A stretch of 64,000 nucleotides of DNA from Lagopus muta (taxonomy: Eukaryota; Chordata; Aves; Galliformes; Phasianidae), in the NCBI RefSeq assembly GCF_023343835.1, contig NC_064435.1:89126788-89190787 (forward strand), in the 5' to 3' direction. The notes under the pieces were generated by a model that saw only the letters and a list, made by a program, of their open reading frames with translations, had not been told where the DNA came from and searched no databases. This document shows, piece by piece, positions 36,755-49,300 of the stretch; the stretch's first letter is position 1; the number at the start of each line of letters is the position of its first letter. The translations under genes were made by a program, and so were the position numbers.

Positions 36755-38902
36755 CAATCTTCAGAAAGCACAATCCCAACATCTTGCAAAAGACTGCTGT
36801 AGTTTTGAAAGCTTTCTGAACCAGAAAAATGTCATGAATGCAACTTTTACCTTCTTTAAAAATAAGCAACCCTGTCCTGTACTGAGACGTATTGACAACA
36901 TGATGTGCCACATGTTTTTACATGTTTAGTGTACTACATGAGTACGTTGTTCTTCAGCAATGTGATCACAGTGCCCATTACCTCTGAAAGGGAGTAGGGA
37001 AGAAATGCACGTTTATTATTCTTAGATCACCCTTGTTAGTGGGGAGAACTTGGAGATTGCTGCATTATGGAAATAGATCACCATCTGTGTCAAGGGGAAA
37101 ACAGACCACCTTTTTCTACTGCCTCTGTTTGTGTAGGATGGGGGAAGCAAACTGCCTTTAAACGTCTGTGCAAGCACCAACATTTTCTAATGTGGTGATG
37201 TAACTTTCTTTTAGAAGCAGGCATGTCTTTTTTTTTTTTAAACTGTGGGATAATCTGATGCTTATGAAAGATGAGGAAGTGCTTGGCTACAACTAGGAAT
37301 CTATGCAGGTGAATGAGCAGCTTTGTAAGTGCATCTTAATACTGGCTGCAGAGCTGTCAGCTGTTCAGCCTCTGGGCTTCTGAGCAAAGAGCTGTAATTT
37401 GTGCCTAACAGCTGGCAAGTTTGGGATCAGGTACAGCCCTTGTTTGGTATGTATGTGAGTCTCAGTTGCTCAGAGAGGATGGCAGTGCAAAACAATGAGC
37501 TGCTGGCTCAGCGAGGAGGAGGAGGAAGATGGGATGCAAAGCCGCAGGAATAACTTACAGAATGTTAAGGGGACCCTGAAGGGCCTACAGAATGAATCCC
37601 AAATGCTGACGTGAGAACGTATATAAACTCTCTTCTGTGAAAAGAATGTAACTGTCCTTTGTAGAAGGAAAGTCACTGATGTCAATGTTCCTCAGCAACT
37701 GCAAAGAACAGGAGCAGATGGGCTTCACGCCTTGTATTTATGGTCACACAAGCAAATATCCCTTATTGAGAAAGGTATATACATTTTTATTTTTATTTTT
37801 TTTTTTTAACTTGGGGAACTTGCAATCTAATAAGGATTTAAACAAAAGTAATTGTAGGCAAGACTTTTACCCACAATTCCACTATTTTAATTGACATCTT
37901 TAAAAGATGTGAGATTCCTCAGTAAGAAAGAAAAACAAAACAACATCATTTCAATGGTGTGTGTGTGTGTGTCCTGCCAGCTGAAGGACAAGTAAAAGAC
38001 ACTTGACTGCACATCAGAAACTTCCAGTGCACCAAGAATGCACATTTACAATGGTAAGGATTGGATAATGTTATTGATTGTAACACATTTGCTTTCTCTG
38101 AAGAACAAAAAGGGACAGCTTAATTCTACCCACATAAATTGCAAGAAAATTCTTTCTAGACAGGTTCTGAGCTTGCACTGCTGTGTGCACAGGCTGCCTG
38201 AATCTGGGGAGCATGATGTTGTGGAACAGGGAGTCTTTTGCCAGCTCTGGCTGCTGATACATTTTTACTCCTTGCAAAATGTAGCTCAGCAGAACAAAGC
38301 AGTAACTTGGTGCCTGGTTACCAGTAGTACAGTGATGAAGGCACCCTTACAGATACTATACACAGGTTGGAATATCTGCCACTTCAATTGTACAGGCTTA
38401 AAACATGCTTGCACCATCAAATCAAGGTTAAACTTCTGTACTGCTGTGTGACAGTGCAATCTTGAATGTAGATGTACTTGGGACACTGCAATTGGAGGAT
38501 TAATTTTTTAGTCTGCTGCTCTCTTCATTGCAAAATTAGTGATCTGATGCCTTGGTGAATTTAAAACCTGGATGTAATTTCTCAGAATAGCACTGTTATA
38601 ATTCATGAGTCAATGTTTACTTTTTTGTATTTTTTTTTTAACTTTGCCTGATAACAAGCACAAACCATGATTAGGTTGTATCATGAAGTTGAAAAATACC
38701 TTTGTCTATATTGGATTGTGGTTGGATTCCAGCACAGTATGTCTGTGTCATTAAGGTAAGCACAGAATAATCTTGAAGTTGTTTTCATAGCAAAAGCTGT
38801 GATTCTTGATACTTGAATCCTCACATTTGAGTTATGTTAATAATGTTGGTGATGTTCAGAAATTTCTGGATTTAAAACTGTGATGAAAAGACATTTTCAA
38901 TT
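36755..38902 (+). other. ALDH5A1: Presumed ALDH5A1 3' UTR
   Basis: This stretch follows the stop codon and has no splice-supported coding sequence on either strand. It contains a (GT)8 run at 37957-37972 and T-rich tracts near 37220 and 37793. No repeat family was recognised. Confidence 0.4.
37957..37972. repeat. (GT)8 microsatellite
   Basis: Eight uninterrupted GT units in the presumed ALDH5A1 3' UTR. Confidence 0.9.
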
Positions 38903-38908
38903 AATAAA
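38903..38908 (+). terminator. ALDH5A1: Candidate distal poly(A) signal of ALDH5A1
   Basis: AATAAA about 2.15 kb after the stop codon, followed within 40 bases by T-rich sequence. I saw no canonical AATAAA between the stop at 36754 and this site, so a 3' UTR of about 2.1 kb is plausible. A variant signal nearer the stop cannot be excluded. Confidence 0.4.
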
Positions 38909-38929
38909 TAACTTATATGAAAGCATTGG

Positions 38930-41900
38930 ATTTTGTGCTTTATTGCAATATTCACTGTTGAACTCATGAGCTGACAGCAGCAAGTTCTGCCCCTCAGATT
39001 TCCACAGATATTTTGTTGTGCCAAGCTTAGCACTGGAAAGAAAGACATTTCTCCACATGCAGGTGTTGCAGCAGCAAGATTAGCTGTCCCAAATTACAAT
39101 GCCTTCAGTCTAAATCAAGTAGGTGAAATTACTTTGACATATCTGTATGCCATGAGTGATTCCATATGCAAATCTCCTGTGCTGAATCAAGCATTTTACC
39201 ACAGGAGATGGGCTTTGTGGATCAGAACGCGTTTCCCTGCTTTCAGGATGTTATCACCTGCATGATTCTCAGATTATTTTAAATAGGTTTTTAAAAGCCT
39301 CATTCTCATCTGTTTCAGCAAATGATTTCTAATTTCCAGTTTCTGGGCCCAAGCTCCAGGTAGTGCTGGAAAACACAGCAAGCGAGGTGGCTCCAGGTCC
39401 TGGTAACAGCAATTAGTAGCAGTGAAGAAAGACAATTGGTGCTACTAAGATTTATTTCACGTTTGACCAATAGCTAGCATTTAATTTTGTTTAGAATAGC
39501 TGGTTCTTCTTCATTCCTTGTCACCATGACCTTTGGATTTAATGAAGTGCGTAAGTTAGCTAAAGTTCTGTGGCCTGTCCATTTACTTGGCAGACTTTTT
39601 TGAAGACATCTACCATTGATTTTATGTTTTCATAAGCTTTGCAGAATGTAAATTGGCATGTAGTAAAATAGCTTTTATTGTTATCAGCTCATTGTTCATT
39701 CAAGTGTTACTGGGAGTTGGGCAATCCTGCAGTTAAAAAGCATCTCCTCGTGACTTGGCATTGAAGTAGCTGGATCTCTGCAGCTGGTGCAGACTTAAGG
39801 ATAACTTTTTGTCCTTTGTCAGCCCTGCTGCTTATACAAGGCTCTATCTTAAAGCAAAAGGTTTAAAAATGATACGGAGAAGGTTGTGCAGGCAATTAAC
39901 CCAAGGAAAAGCAGGAAATTCTGTAAGTCGAAGTAAAACAGCTTTTCCTGCTCCCTAATATACTGAATTATGCTCCCTCCCTGCGTAAGATACCTTTCTG
40001 CTTTTGTCAATAGCAAGCCAAGGGATCAGATATTGTGCTGCTTTCTTGAGTAGACTTCAGCTATGCTATACACAATGTCTCTCTTAGCCCAACTTGAGTA
40101 TCAAGTCCAAAGTACAGAAAGTACCCCACCAAGTTCCTAGAAGAAAAGACAAAATTTTATTAGTAGTTACATAAATGTCATAGTTTCAGCTCAGAAATGG
40201 TTCCAGTCACAATACACTGTCATTTTCAGTAAGTAACATTTGTTAGAATTGGATTAATTGTATCAATAGCTCACCCATCCACCCACAGGGAGAAGTTTTT
40301 CTATACACAGACCAGCTACATGATGTGTGGCTCATCCACACCTGGTTCATACCTTAAGCAAAAGAAAGGTGGGGTTTTTTTGTGTTTTTGTTTCTTAGTA
40401 TTTTATTTCTAAGCTTTAAGGCTCCCTTGTCATGGGGAGTTCTAGACCTAAAAGGTGTATGATGGTATAGGTTTTCCTTTGCTGCAGAGGTATGAGCTCA
40501 ATATTCTAGTCAGGTAACTAATTCACTTCTAGCTTATCTTCCTTCTAGAGAAATGTTTTCCTTTCTCAATGGTTATAAAAATGGCTCAGAAGACCCAATG
40601 CTTGTCGTTTCATTACTGCCATCCCAAAACTCCAGTTGACAAGAGCCCACTACCAGTATACTGAGGTACAAAACTAGTTTCATCTGACCTAAAAGAAGGA
40701 TAGGAAATTTGCCCAAGAAAATTATTTCAAGAATATTAGAACTGTTGAAGGAAAGTTCAAACTCAGCATTGAGAATTTCTCTGTTTTTGACACAGCGAAC
40801 TTCCTTACATGTTTGCACTTAATTTTGTTTGCCACAATTAACTAAGAAAAAAACCCACATTATATAAGCAACCACATCTGACAGCAAAAGAAACAGGTGC
40901 TTGAAAAGGAGCTGTATGTGCTTAGACCTATCACAGACCTGTATGTGATAGGTCTGGCAGAGGAGACTGCTCATCTTCTGTTTACCCTGAAGGATGTAGC
41001 TGTAAGTGAATTCTTACAAATGAAACAACAATATCCTATTTTCCCCCTGCAAATAAACTCCTCTATGATTAGACTGTTCACTTTTTTTTTTTTAATGAAA
41101 GGCTGAACCACGGGACAACAGATGCTTTAGATGTGTATCACAGCAGACTCGCCCAGGTAAATTTCAGTTTGTACTGCAGCAGTGATTTATTATAAACACA
41201 AAGCATTATTTGCAGTATGACAACGTTGAATACTTGAATCTCTTTACTGCATCAGGCAGTAATGGCAAGGAAGTTATTCTAAATATATTCCCTACTTAAA
41301 ATGCAGCAGAGGCAGCCCTTTACACAGCTAGATAACCTCTACTTGTCCATGTATCAGCCAGCATCTATAAATGTAAAACCAAGATGAAAGTGAGAATCCA
41401 GAACTTACACCAAAGCTATGACGAACTCCAAGTGTTGGCATGCTGTTTGTGTTCCAACAGAGCATCTTACCAGTGCCAAGCTGTGCATTTCTTTCCAATG
41501 GACTTAGAGCTGTACAGGGCAAGCTGTACCTTAGAAGAGCAGAGAAGACTGGTGGGAAAGCCTCCATCCCTATTTCACAAGGAAGCTGCCATACGCTTTC
41601 TGTGTACAGAGGAAAGCTATGTGGAAGTAAACGTGAGGACTGTGTACTTGCTTCAAACCCAAATGTAATTGATAATCCAAATCAGAAAGCTATCAGCAGT
41701 CCTAAATTCAGCCGTTGTGTTTATACCTTAACAGTTGGCTTTTCTTCTCTTTCATTCCACCTCACATGCACCAGTAAAGCAGTTTTTCTAGAAACAAAAA
41801 TGTGACTGAACTGAAATAAAAGCCTTGCTACACTCACTTCTTATTTCCTGACAAAACTGTGCTTCAGCAAATGATACATGTCATACCACAAATTCACAGA

Positions 41901-43239
41901 GCCAGAAATATTAATTTAAAATCTTGGTGCAAGTTTGTGTTAATAGCAAGCCTCGTGCTATGAACAAAGAATTACTTCTTCTTCCGATGGCATGGAACAA
42001 TTACACCATCAGAATTAGAGGCTTCTTCAAAAAATAGCTTTCAAAGTACAAATAAAATACAATGAGGATGTCAAAGTGTTACCTAGGGGGCAGCATTCTG
42101 TAAGCATCTTCCACTTGCGAAGGCTTTGGGCAATAAGAAGCGTTACACCAGTTTCTTTACTTGTTACAGGGAGAAATTTTCAGCCAAATCATGCAGATGA
42201 TCTCACAGTGCAAAGGCTTGCCACTGATCTCAAGGTCAGCACCCACAGCAAGTGTGTGTGGGGGAGAAACAGCCCAGGGAATTCTGTAGCATTGATAAGA
42301 ACAGGTTTCTGATTTGCTGTTTTACTACAGTACTTGAAAGAACCATCTGCTACCCTTCAGCACCAGGCTTGAAAAATGTAAAATAAACCCCCAAACACCC
42401 ACGTGACAGACTTGGCAAAATTGAAGGGTGCTGACTGCAGTGACATGTGCTAAACAGTAAGTTCACTGATAAAGGCAGGCTGCAGAGACTTAGCACAAGC
42501 AGTAATGGAAAGATGCTGTGGAAGAAAAAGCTGGAGAGCAGACAATATACAGCACAATGCTAAGGACTGGCTGAAGTTTGTCCTGTTGAGTCTTCTTACT
42601 GTAAGAAGAATGCATTCCTGTGGTATATGCGAGGCCTGCATGTAGTATGAAGCCCTGGACCTCAGCATCTGACAGGGAAATCAAATCTACTGCAGCCAAA
42701 TATTCAGCTTCCCAGTTCCTACAGAAGAAACACAAAGAAGGATGTTGGAACGGATGAAATTGATGGCTTTCAGCTTGTGAAAATGTTACTAAAGAAAATG
42801 GAAGAAACTGTTTCATCAAAAGTTTGAACTTGTACGGGAGACTGTGACCCACTGAAAGAAAAAAAAGTGCAGTAAGGCTGTAGCTGAAATATCAATATAT
42901 ATCACAAAATATATCACAAATATCAGCACAGGTAGACTGTAGTGCTTCCATCTCCATCCAAACAGATCTCCCAGGGACTAAAATACCTGTCCAGACCTTA
43001 TGATGCATGGAGCCCTGCTATATGGGAGTTGCTGCAGTACATGAAGCAGTAGTGGGTAGATATCACAGCTACACAAGTAGCTACGCTACCAGAGGAGTTC
43101 AACAGGCACAGTGTTTGGGAATGTGAGCTGGAGATTGATGCATGGTATTGTGTACCAGGCGAAGAGAAAGTCCTGCCTAAAGGCAAAGCAATGTCCTACT
43201 TGTCTCTACTTGCCTGATAAAATCAGATGGAATAAATTA
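38930..43239. other. Intergenic DNA between ALDH5A1 and the long CR1
   Basis: I see no gene. Open frames of 60-120 codons exist on both strands around 40570-42850 but lack splice context, family motifs or agreement with neighbours. Short AT-rich repeats (ATATCACAAA-type) occur near 42895-42925. The stretch 42440-43239 may be further CR1 5' remnant, but this is unproven. Confidence 0.45.
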
Positions 43240-44656
43240 TCCTGGAAATTACATGAAAGCACATGGAAGACAGGGAGGCGTTCAGAGACAGTCAGCATGG
43301 CAACACCAAAGGCAAAACGTGTTTGATTAATCCACTGACCTACAACGGAGCAGATATCAGAAGACAACAGAAAAGCAATTGATGTAATCTACCTAGAATT
43401 CTGTAACACCACTGACAACAGTATCTCAAAATGTTCTTGCCTCTAAACTGGAGAGATATGGGTTTGATGGACGAACTATTAGATGGATTAGGAACTGGCT
43501 GGATGACCACATCTACAGGTACAACCAACAGCTCAATGTCTGGAAACCAGAAATGTGCAGCGTCTCTCAAGGGTCCATACCTCAAACAATGCTGTTCAAT
43601 ATCATTGTCAATGGGACTGAGTGCACCCTCAGCATTCTGCGGATTACATAAAGCTGAGTTATGCATTTGATACAAAGAATGCCAAGCAGAGAAAACTCCA
43701 TGAGGTTCACATCAGGCAGTTCAAGTCTGTAAAGGTGACAGTGGCCTACTTGCAAAGTGGGCCCATATGAACCTCATAAAGTTGAACAAGGTCAGGTGCA
43801 AGACTCTGCACCTGGTTCAGGACATTCCCTGGTATAGAACACACTGGGCAAAGAAGTGTTTGAGAACAGCCTTGCAGAGGATGGGGTGCTGGTGAATGAC
43901 AAACTGGATATAACCCACATAAGCCCATATAAGCCCACATGGACCTAATGAAGTTCAACAAGGCCAACTCTACGGTACTGTACCTGTGTCAGGGCAATCC
44001 CAGATCTGTGCACACTGGGAGAACAACACACTGAGAGCAGCCCTGTGGAGAAGGGTGTGAGTGTCCTGGTGGACAAAAAGTGGACAAAATGTGTTGAGCC
44101 GACAGCGCGTGCCTGCAGTCTGCAGGGCCAACTGTATCCTTCATCAAAAGAGAGGTAGCCAGCAGGGCAAAGGACGTGATTGTTCCCCTCTACTTTGCCC
44201 TTGTGAGGTCTCATCTGGAGTACTGATCCAGGTATGATGCCACCAGCACAAGAATGACACAAAGCTGTTCAAGCAAGTCCACTGTGAGACCTCGTTGTGG
44301 TCTTCCAGTACTTAAAGGAGTTTATGATCAGGAGGGAGACAGACACTTTACACAGTCTGATAGTGAAGGACAAGATGGAATGATTTTAAACTAAAAGAGA
44401 GGAGATTTACGTTAGATACTAGATGGAAAATTTTCCCTCAGAGGATGATGAGGCATTGGAACAAGTTGCTCAGAGAAGCTGTGAATGCGCCAGCCCTGGA
44501 GGTGTTCAAGGCCAGGTTGAAAGGTGTTGAATGGTGCCCCGGGCAGCCTCATCTAGGACCTAGTTTAGTGAGTTTGAAGCTTGCACATGGTAGGGAGGGT
44601 TGAAACTAGATCATTTTTAAGGTTCCTACAATACCAAGCCATTGTACGATTCTGTA
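43240..44656 (+). mobile_element. Long degenerate CR1 LINE downstream of KIAA0319
   Basis: The plus strand encodes broken ORF2 motifs in order: SQHGNTKGKTCLINPL, a YLDFSKAFDT-like block, RYGFDGRTIRWIRNWLD, a SQGSILGQTLFNIIVN-like RT block, two copies of the CR1 'KFNKAKCKVLHL..GNPR..LGE' block, then VLFPSTLPL-type region and the 3' end (GAGAAGCTGTGAATGCGCC to GTTCCTACAATACCAAGCC). The tandem block duplication at 43762-44100 is separately noted. Very old and many times interrupted. Confidence 0.85.
43762..44100 (+). repeat. Tandem duplication of a ~170-bp block inside a CR1
   Basis: 43762-43933 and 43934-44100 are diverged direct copies: CCCATATGAACCTCATAAAG against CCCACATGGACCTAATGAAG, AGAACACACTGGGCAAAG against GTGCACACTGGGAGAAC, and GATGGGGTGCTGGTGAATGA against AGGGTGTGAGTGTCCTGGTG. 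CR1 ORF2 normally carries this block once. Confidence 0.7.
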
Positions 44657-46335
44657 ACTAATTAAATATACAAATACACTCCAAAAGGGGAAGGACGAGA
44701 AAGTAGATTCATTTTAATAAATGTCCTAAAACCCATATACAGTTAAAACATGGCTTCCAAAGAAAGCAAATCAGACAATTGATTTTCCATCTGTTGGAGG
44801 AAAGGGGAAAAACACAGAAAAAAAAACTTGCATTAACCCTTTTTAGTCCATCTCTGCCTATCCTCTACGATACCTGAGACCACACTCAGGTCTCCACAGA
44901 AATGCAGGAATGGGCACAGGTCCTCAGCATGGTACTGCTAACGTCATAGACTTCTGCTATTAAAACAAGAAGTCAAATGTATGAGACCATGCAATCATGG
45001 GAGCCAGTGTTCAACCCAACCAATCTTTTGTGTCAGAATTCTATGAAGGAGTGGAGAAAGCTCCAGAAATTCTCTACCACGCTATTCTTCGTTACAGGGG
45101 TGAGGTATGTTCTCTCTGTGCCCCTTCTAATCTGCCCCTCATGATCTCTACGCTGTTCTACCCCTCTCCATTAATGGATTTTCCACCGTCAGATTACAAT
45201 AAATCACAGAATCACAGAATTGTAGGGGTTGAAAGAGACCTTTAGAGATCATTGAGTCCAACCCCTGAAAAACCAACTACCAACCAACCAACACACAAAA
45301 AAACACCAAGCAAAAAAACAAAAGCCCTGTCCAAAGTGCTGCCAAGGGGAGTTCTTCTGCATTACAACATACTAGCTCAGCCTAAGGCTTCCAACATGTC
45401 AGCAAAGAACCCATAGGAAAGGCTGGCATCATTGCCAGACCAGTGCCACAGATTCCTATGCCCCCATTAGTGAGGCTTTTGTACAAAAGCCAGACCTTCC
45501 ATGTGTGATTTCAAGAACAGTACTGGGGACGTGGCTTTAAAGCCTAGCAAACCCAAGGAAAAGCAGAAGTGCCTTTGTCTTTATAAAGGTAAAGGTTTAC
45601 AAAGAAGCAACCTAAGGTTGGACTTCCCTGCAGACACCACACTGAGCCACCATACACATGTAAATACAGAGAACACTGCATCCTACAACACAAAGATGTA
45701 TCACATCACGTTACAGCTAAGTGCAACTAGAAAATTGTAAACTTCCTTTAAAAGCAAAGGTATTTTCAGCTGATGATCACTACACTAGAAAAGGTAGTCA
45801 CAAAGCACAGTCAGAAAAACACAGTGCATTAAAATGTTCCCTCTCTGTGTTCCTGACCTAACCTGACAATGGAGCCTGCAGTAACATATTGCTCTCTACA
45901 GCAGGAATGGAAATACTGCATATTGGTTTTTGCTGTTTTAAGTCAGTTTCATAATCACATGGCTCCTCTGAGAAAAAGACAGGAGTACAGGACATGAATT
46001 TGTATGTATCTCAATTACCATCTATTGTTAGTAGCATAATGACCCTGGCTAATTTTGTAGTACAATACAAGAAAAATGGCCTTCTGAATTTCAGATAAAC
46101 ATCAGCATGGAACATGCAGGAAATATTACGTGCTCTTCCATGTTTCTCTAGCAGTAACAATAGGAGTTAGCTGACTATATTTTCTTCTCCCTTTCTACCC
46201 ACTGTTCTAGAAATTTATCCTTTCACCTGCAATTAGTTGACACTTCAGGAAGTTTTTGATTTAGAAAATCAGAGGCTAGTCAACACGTTTTAGATGCGTT
46301 GGGCCAGTGTGTTCTGTGCTTTTACCCTCGTTCAG
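44657..46335. other. Presumed KIAA0319 3' UTR and spacer
   Basis: This lies past the KIAA0319 stop and holds a short CR1 end at 45204-45272 followed by an A/C-rich low-complexity run to about 45330. No coding sequence is supported. No canonical minus-strand AATAAA was found; an ATTAAA variant sits at 44713-44718, far from the stop. Confidence 0.4.
45204..45272 (-). mobile_element. CR1 LINE extreme 3' end
   Basis: Seventy bases only: AATCACAGAATCACAGAATT followed by GTAGGGGTTGAAAGAGACC and GATCATTGAGTCCAACCCC, the canonical CR1 3' end with two octamers. Severely 5'-truncated. Confidence 0.9.
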
Positions 46336-49300
46336 TTATCTGTCTTTGGAGCTGTAGTTGAAGGAAACACCATTTCTGATTGATCCGTTCATAAGGGTTT
46401 TAGGATTCTCTCTTTCAATCCTTTCTCGACTGAAGATAGTGTCCTGATCACTGTCAAACTCTGATTCAGAAACCATCAGGCTGGAGTTGTGTTCTGTACT
46501 TCTGTGTTTTATGCCTACAAATTACAAACAAAACAAACAGAAACAACAACAAGAAGCAAGCTCATTAGAAACATCTCACTTCTGACAGCTTTTGATCATC
46601 CTGTACTCTGCTGCGATAGGAAAAAACAATTGAAAACACTCTCTGAAACTCAGCATAAAAGCCTGCATCACTTTCACCACTCATATAAAAAACTGGTCTG
46701 GGAGGTATCAAATATGGTCCGGTGGATACAGTTTTGATCTCACTGCAGCCTCAATGGTTTATGGCTAATTAAGTGATCTTAGTACATAGTGACCCCCTGC
46801 TAATGGCCTGAATCTGGAAATTTGTCTGTCTGCACAGCTATCTCATTAAAGTGACTGGCAATGAGAGGTCATATTTTCTACAGAAATCTTACATTTTTCT
46901 TATTTCAAAAGCTATTTCTCACAATGATTTTATTTCCCCGGATTCTAATATTTTCCCTGCTAAAAACTGAAATAAAGTAAATCAAAATATATGTGAGCAG
47001 GGGTTAGCAGCTGGAGTACCTGATGCTTAAGAAGGCACTTATGATCCAGAAGGGAATCGTCGTGCACTGATAAAATCAGATCTAAATTATGAAGCGTGTG
47101 TGTGAGGGAAAGGAGGTTACATGAAAAAAGTCTGAGGGACAATCAGATGCTCTGAATTACAGTCAGTGAAGAAGCTTGGAACTTTGTCTGATCCCTGGGC
47201 ACTGCGAGAAGAATGAAGTTATTCCTGTCCAATCATTTCTCCATCTATGCTTGCCTCTGTCATTCCCAGCCAACTCCAGCTTCTGTGCTCCTCCTGATTG
47301 TACACATCAATTTAGAACCACTGACTGTGAACTTGGTGGTTGAATTCAGCTTATACTGCTTGAAGAAAGAGGTAGCTCTTACCATATTTGGGTCGTAGCT
47401 CCATTCTTTCCTGCTCATCTATATTATCTAGGATGGTATATTTTGTTTTCTTTCTTATCTTAGTCCTCTTTCTGCTAAAAAGGAAATCACCACAAAGATA
47501 TTTAGCTCTCACATAAATCCACCTATATTCCCACATGGCTACATACCCTCTATACAGAACCTCCACTCAAGATGAGTTGTACCAGTTTATACCCATAAAA
47601 TCAGCTGCACAATCTGGACCAGAGAGTAGAATTTATTTGCTCTGTCTTATACATAAAGATGAAGAAATGAGGAAAGGCTGACCTTATTTCCTAGCCCACA
47701 GAGGTCCAGTTTGTTCAATTCCAACACATTAGCTAGATGCAAGATAGACATATCTATCAGTTCCCAAATAAAATTTCTGAAAGAATTGCTTAGCTCCTTG
47801 TTTAGATGTTTCCTTATTTGGTTGGTTGTTTTAAAACTAAGAGAGTTTAAGTAAAGCTTGTCTGGTTATATTTACAGAGAAGACCAGTCAAAAACAGAGA
47901 ACGGCTCCCTCATACAGATGCAGGGTCAAAGCTTTACTGGTCTGTAGCCAAAAATTGACCTCGTTTTTCCTCATTCTTCTCCAGCATTCACTCCTACAGA
48001 GCTGCAAATCCTCCCCTTAAGTTTCAGGTGTTTATGTGAGGACAAAAGCAAGGAAGCAGCTAACTCCATGAACACCCTCTTTCTTAGCAAATGGACACAA
48101 GCCTTTAAGGCTGCATCCCACACTTATGTAAGACATACTTCTATTTAAATGTTTTCTACCAAATAGGACTGTTCCTTCAACCATAAAAAGAAAGCAATAC
48201 CAACACCTGTGCATTTCAAACAGCATCCCTTACGCACTGAAAAGATACCCCAGGTAAAGTTAAAAGTCCAGGAATAATGTATCATTTCTGATAACACTTT
48301 AGCATCTCTTTGCTGTGCTTTTTCATGCAGCAGCAAAAAATCTAGTTATTTGAATTTGAGCAGACTTCTAATAATTTCTTAATGGCTCACTAGGAAAGAC
48401 AAGGTAGGATGTTGGGTACAGAGGAGAATAAAACATACAGTCATGCCTACTTTTCCTGTCAAAGACAGGATGAGAGCAGCTCCATCTGCATCTCTTATCT
48501 CAGTGACCTTCAGGATGTGACTTATTTTTTTTGTTAGCATGGAGTAGCTGGAGGACTCAGTGTGACAAGATCATGAAAATCTGCAGTACACACTCAGCAT
48601 TTTGACATAAATAAACTCTTAATTTGAAGGATATTCCAGCACTGGCTTTTTGTTTTTCAAAATACAGAAGAATGCAAACAGCCACAGAAAGATATTCCTC
48701 TTTCTTTTTGTTTCCCTTCCCCCCCCCAAAAAAAAGGAGAGCATATATACACAGAAACAACTGGAGGAAGCTTTGTTTGTAAGGAGTTGAGTGGTTTAGT
48801 GCTAAGGCCTGGACTAAAATATGGCAGCTGTGTGCAGTTGCTGCTTATACCCCAACTAAAAAGAAACACAAATCACGTACCTTTTACAGCAGCAGATGCA
48901 GAACCAGGCAAGCCCTGTCAAGACCACAATCGTAATGAAAGCAGACAGAGTCACATAGAGTATACTCCACTCTGAAAAAAAGAAACACAAGGAGTACAGG
49001 AGATATCAGCACCTTCATATCATCTCAGAAGAATGTGTTCTTACAGTTCCAAACTGAAAATGTGGGTTTTCAAAACCTTTTCTCCACTCTATCCATTTTT
49101 TCTATCATAAAATAGCCAAAATTCACATAAAAGCTGGAATTCAAGAGGATAATGTAACCATCTCAGTCCTCCTTCTTTAATTCAAACATAGCTGTACCCT
49201 GTCTGACATTTCAGCAATGCTTTAAGAGAACAACTGATCAGTGACAGATTCCTCTACTTGCATATTTTGATTTTTAAATTAGCAACCACTGCTAACAGAT

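Noticed and set aside
36369-36911. 180-codon minus-strand open frame
   Set aside because: It is antisense to ALDH5A1 exons 9 and 10, a shadow of real coding sequence.
42490-42852. 120-codon minus-strand open frame between ALDH5A1 and KIAA0319
   Set aside because: No recognisable domain, no splice support, and it lies next to degenerate CR1 DNA.
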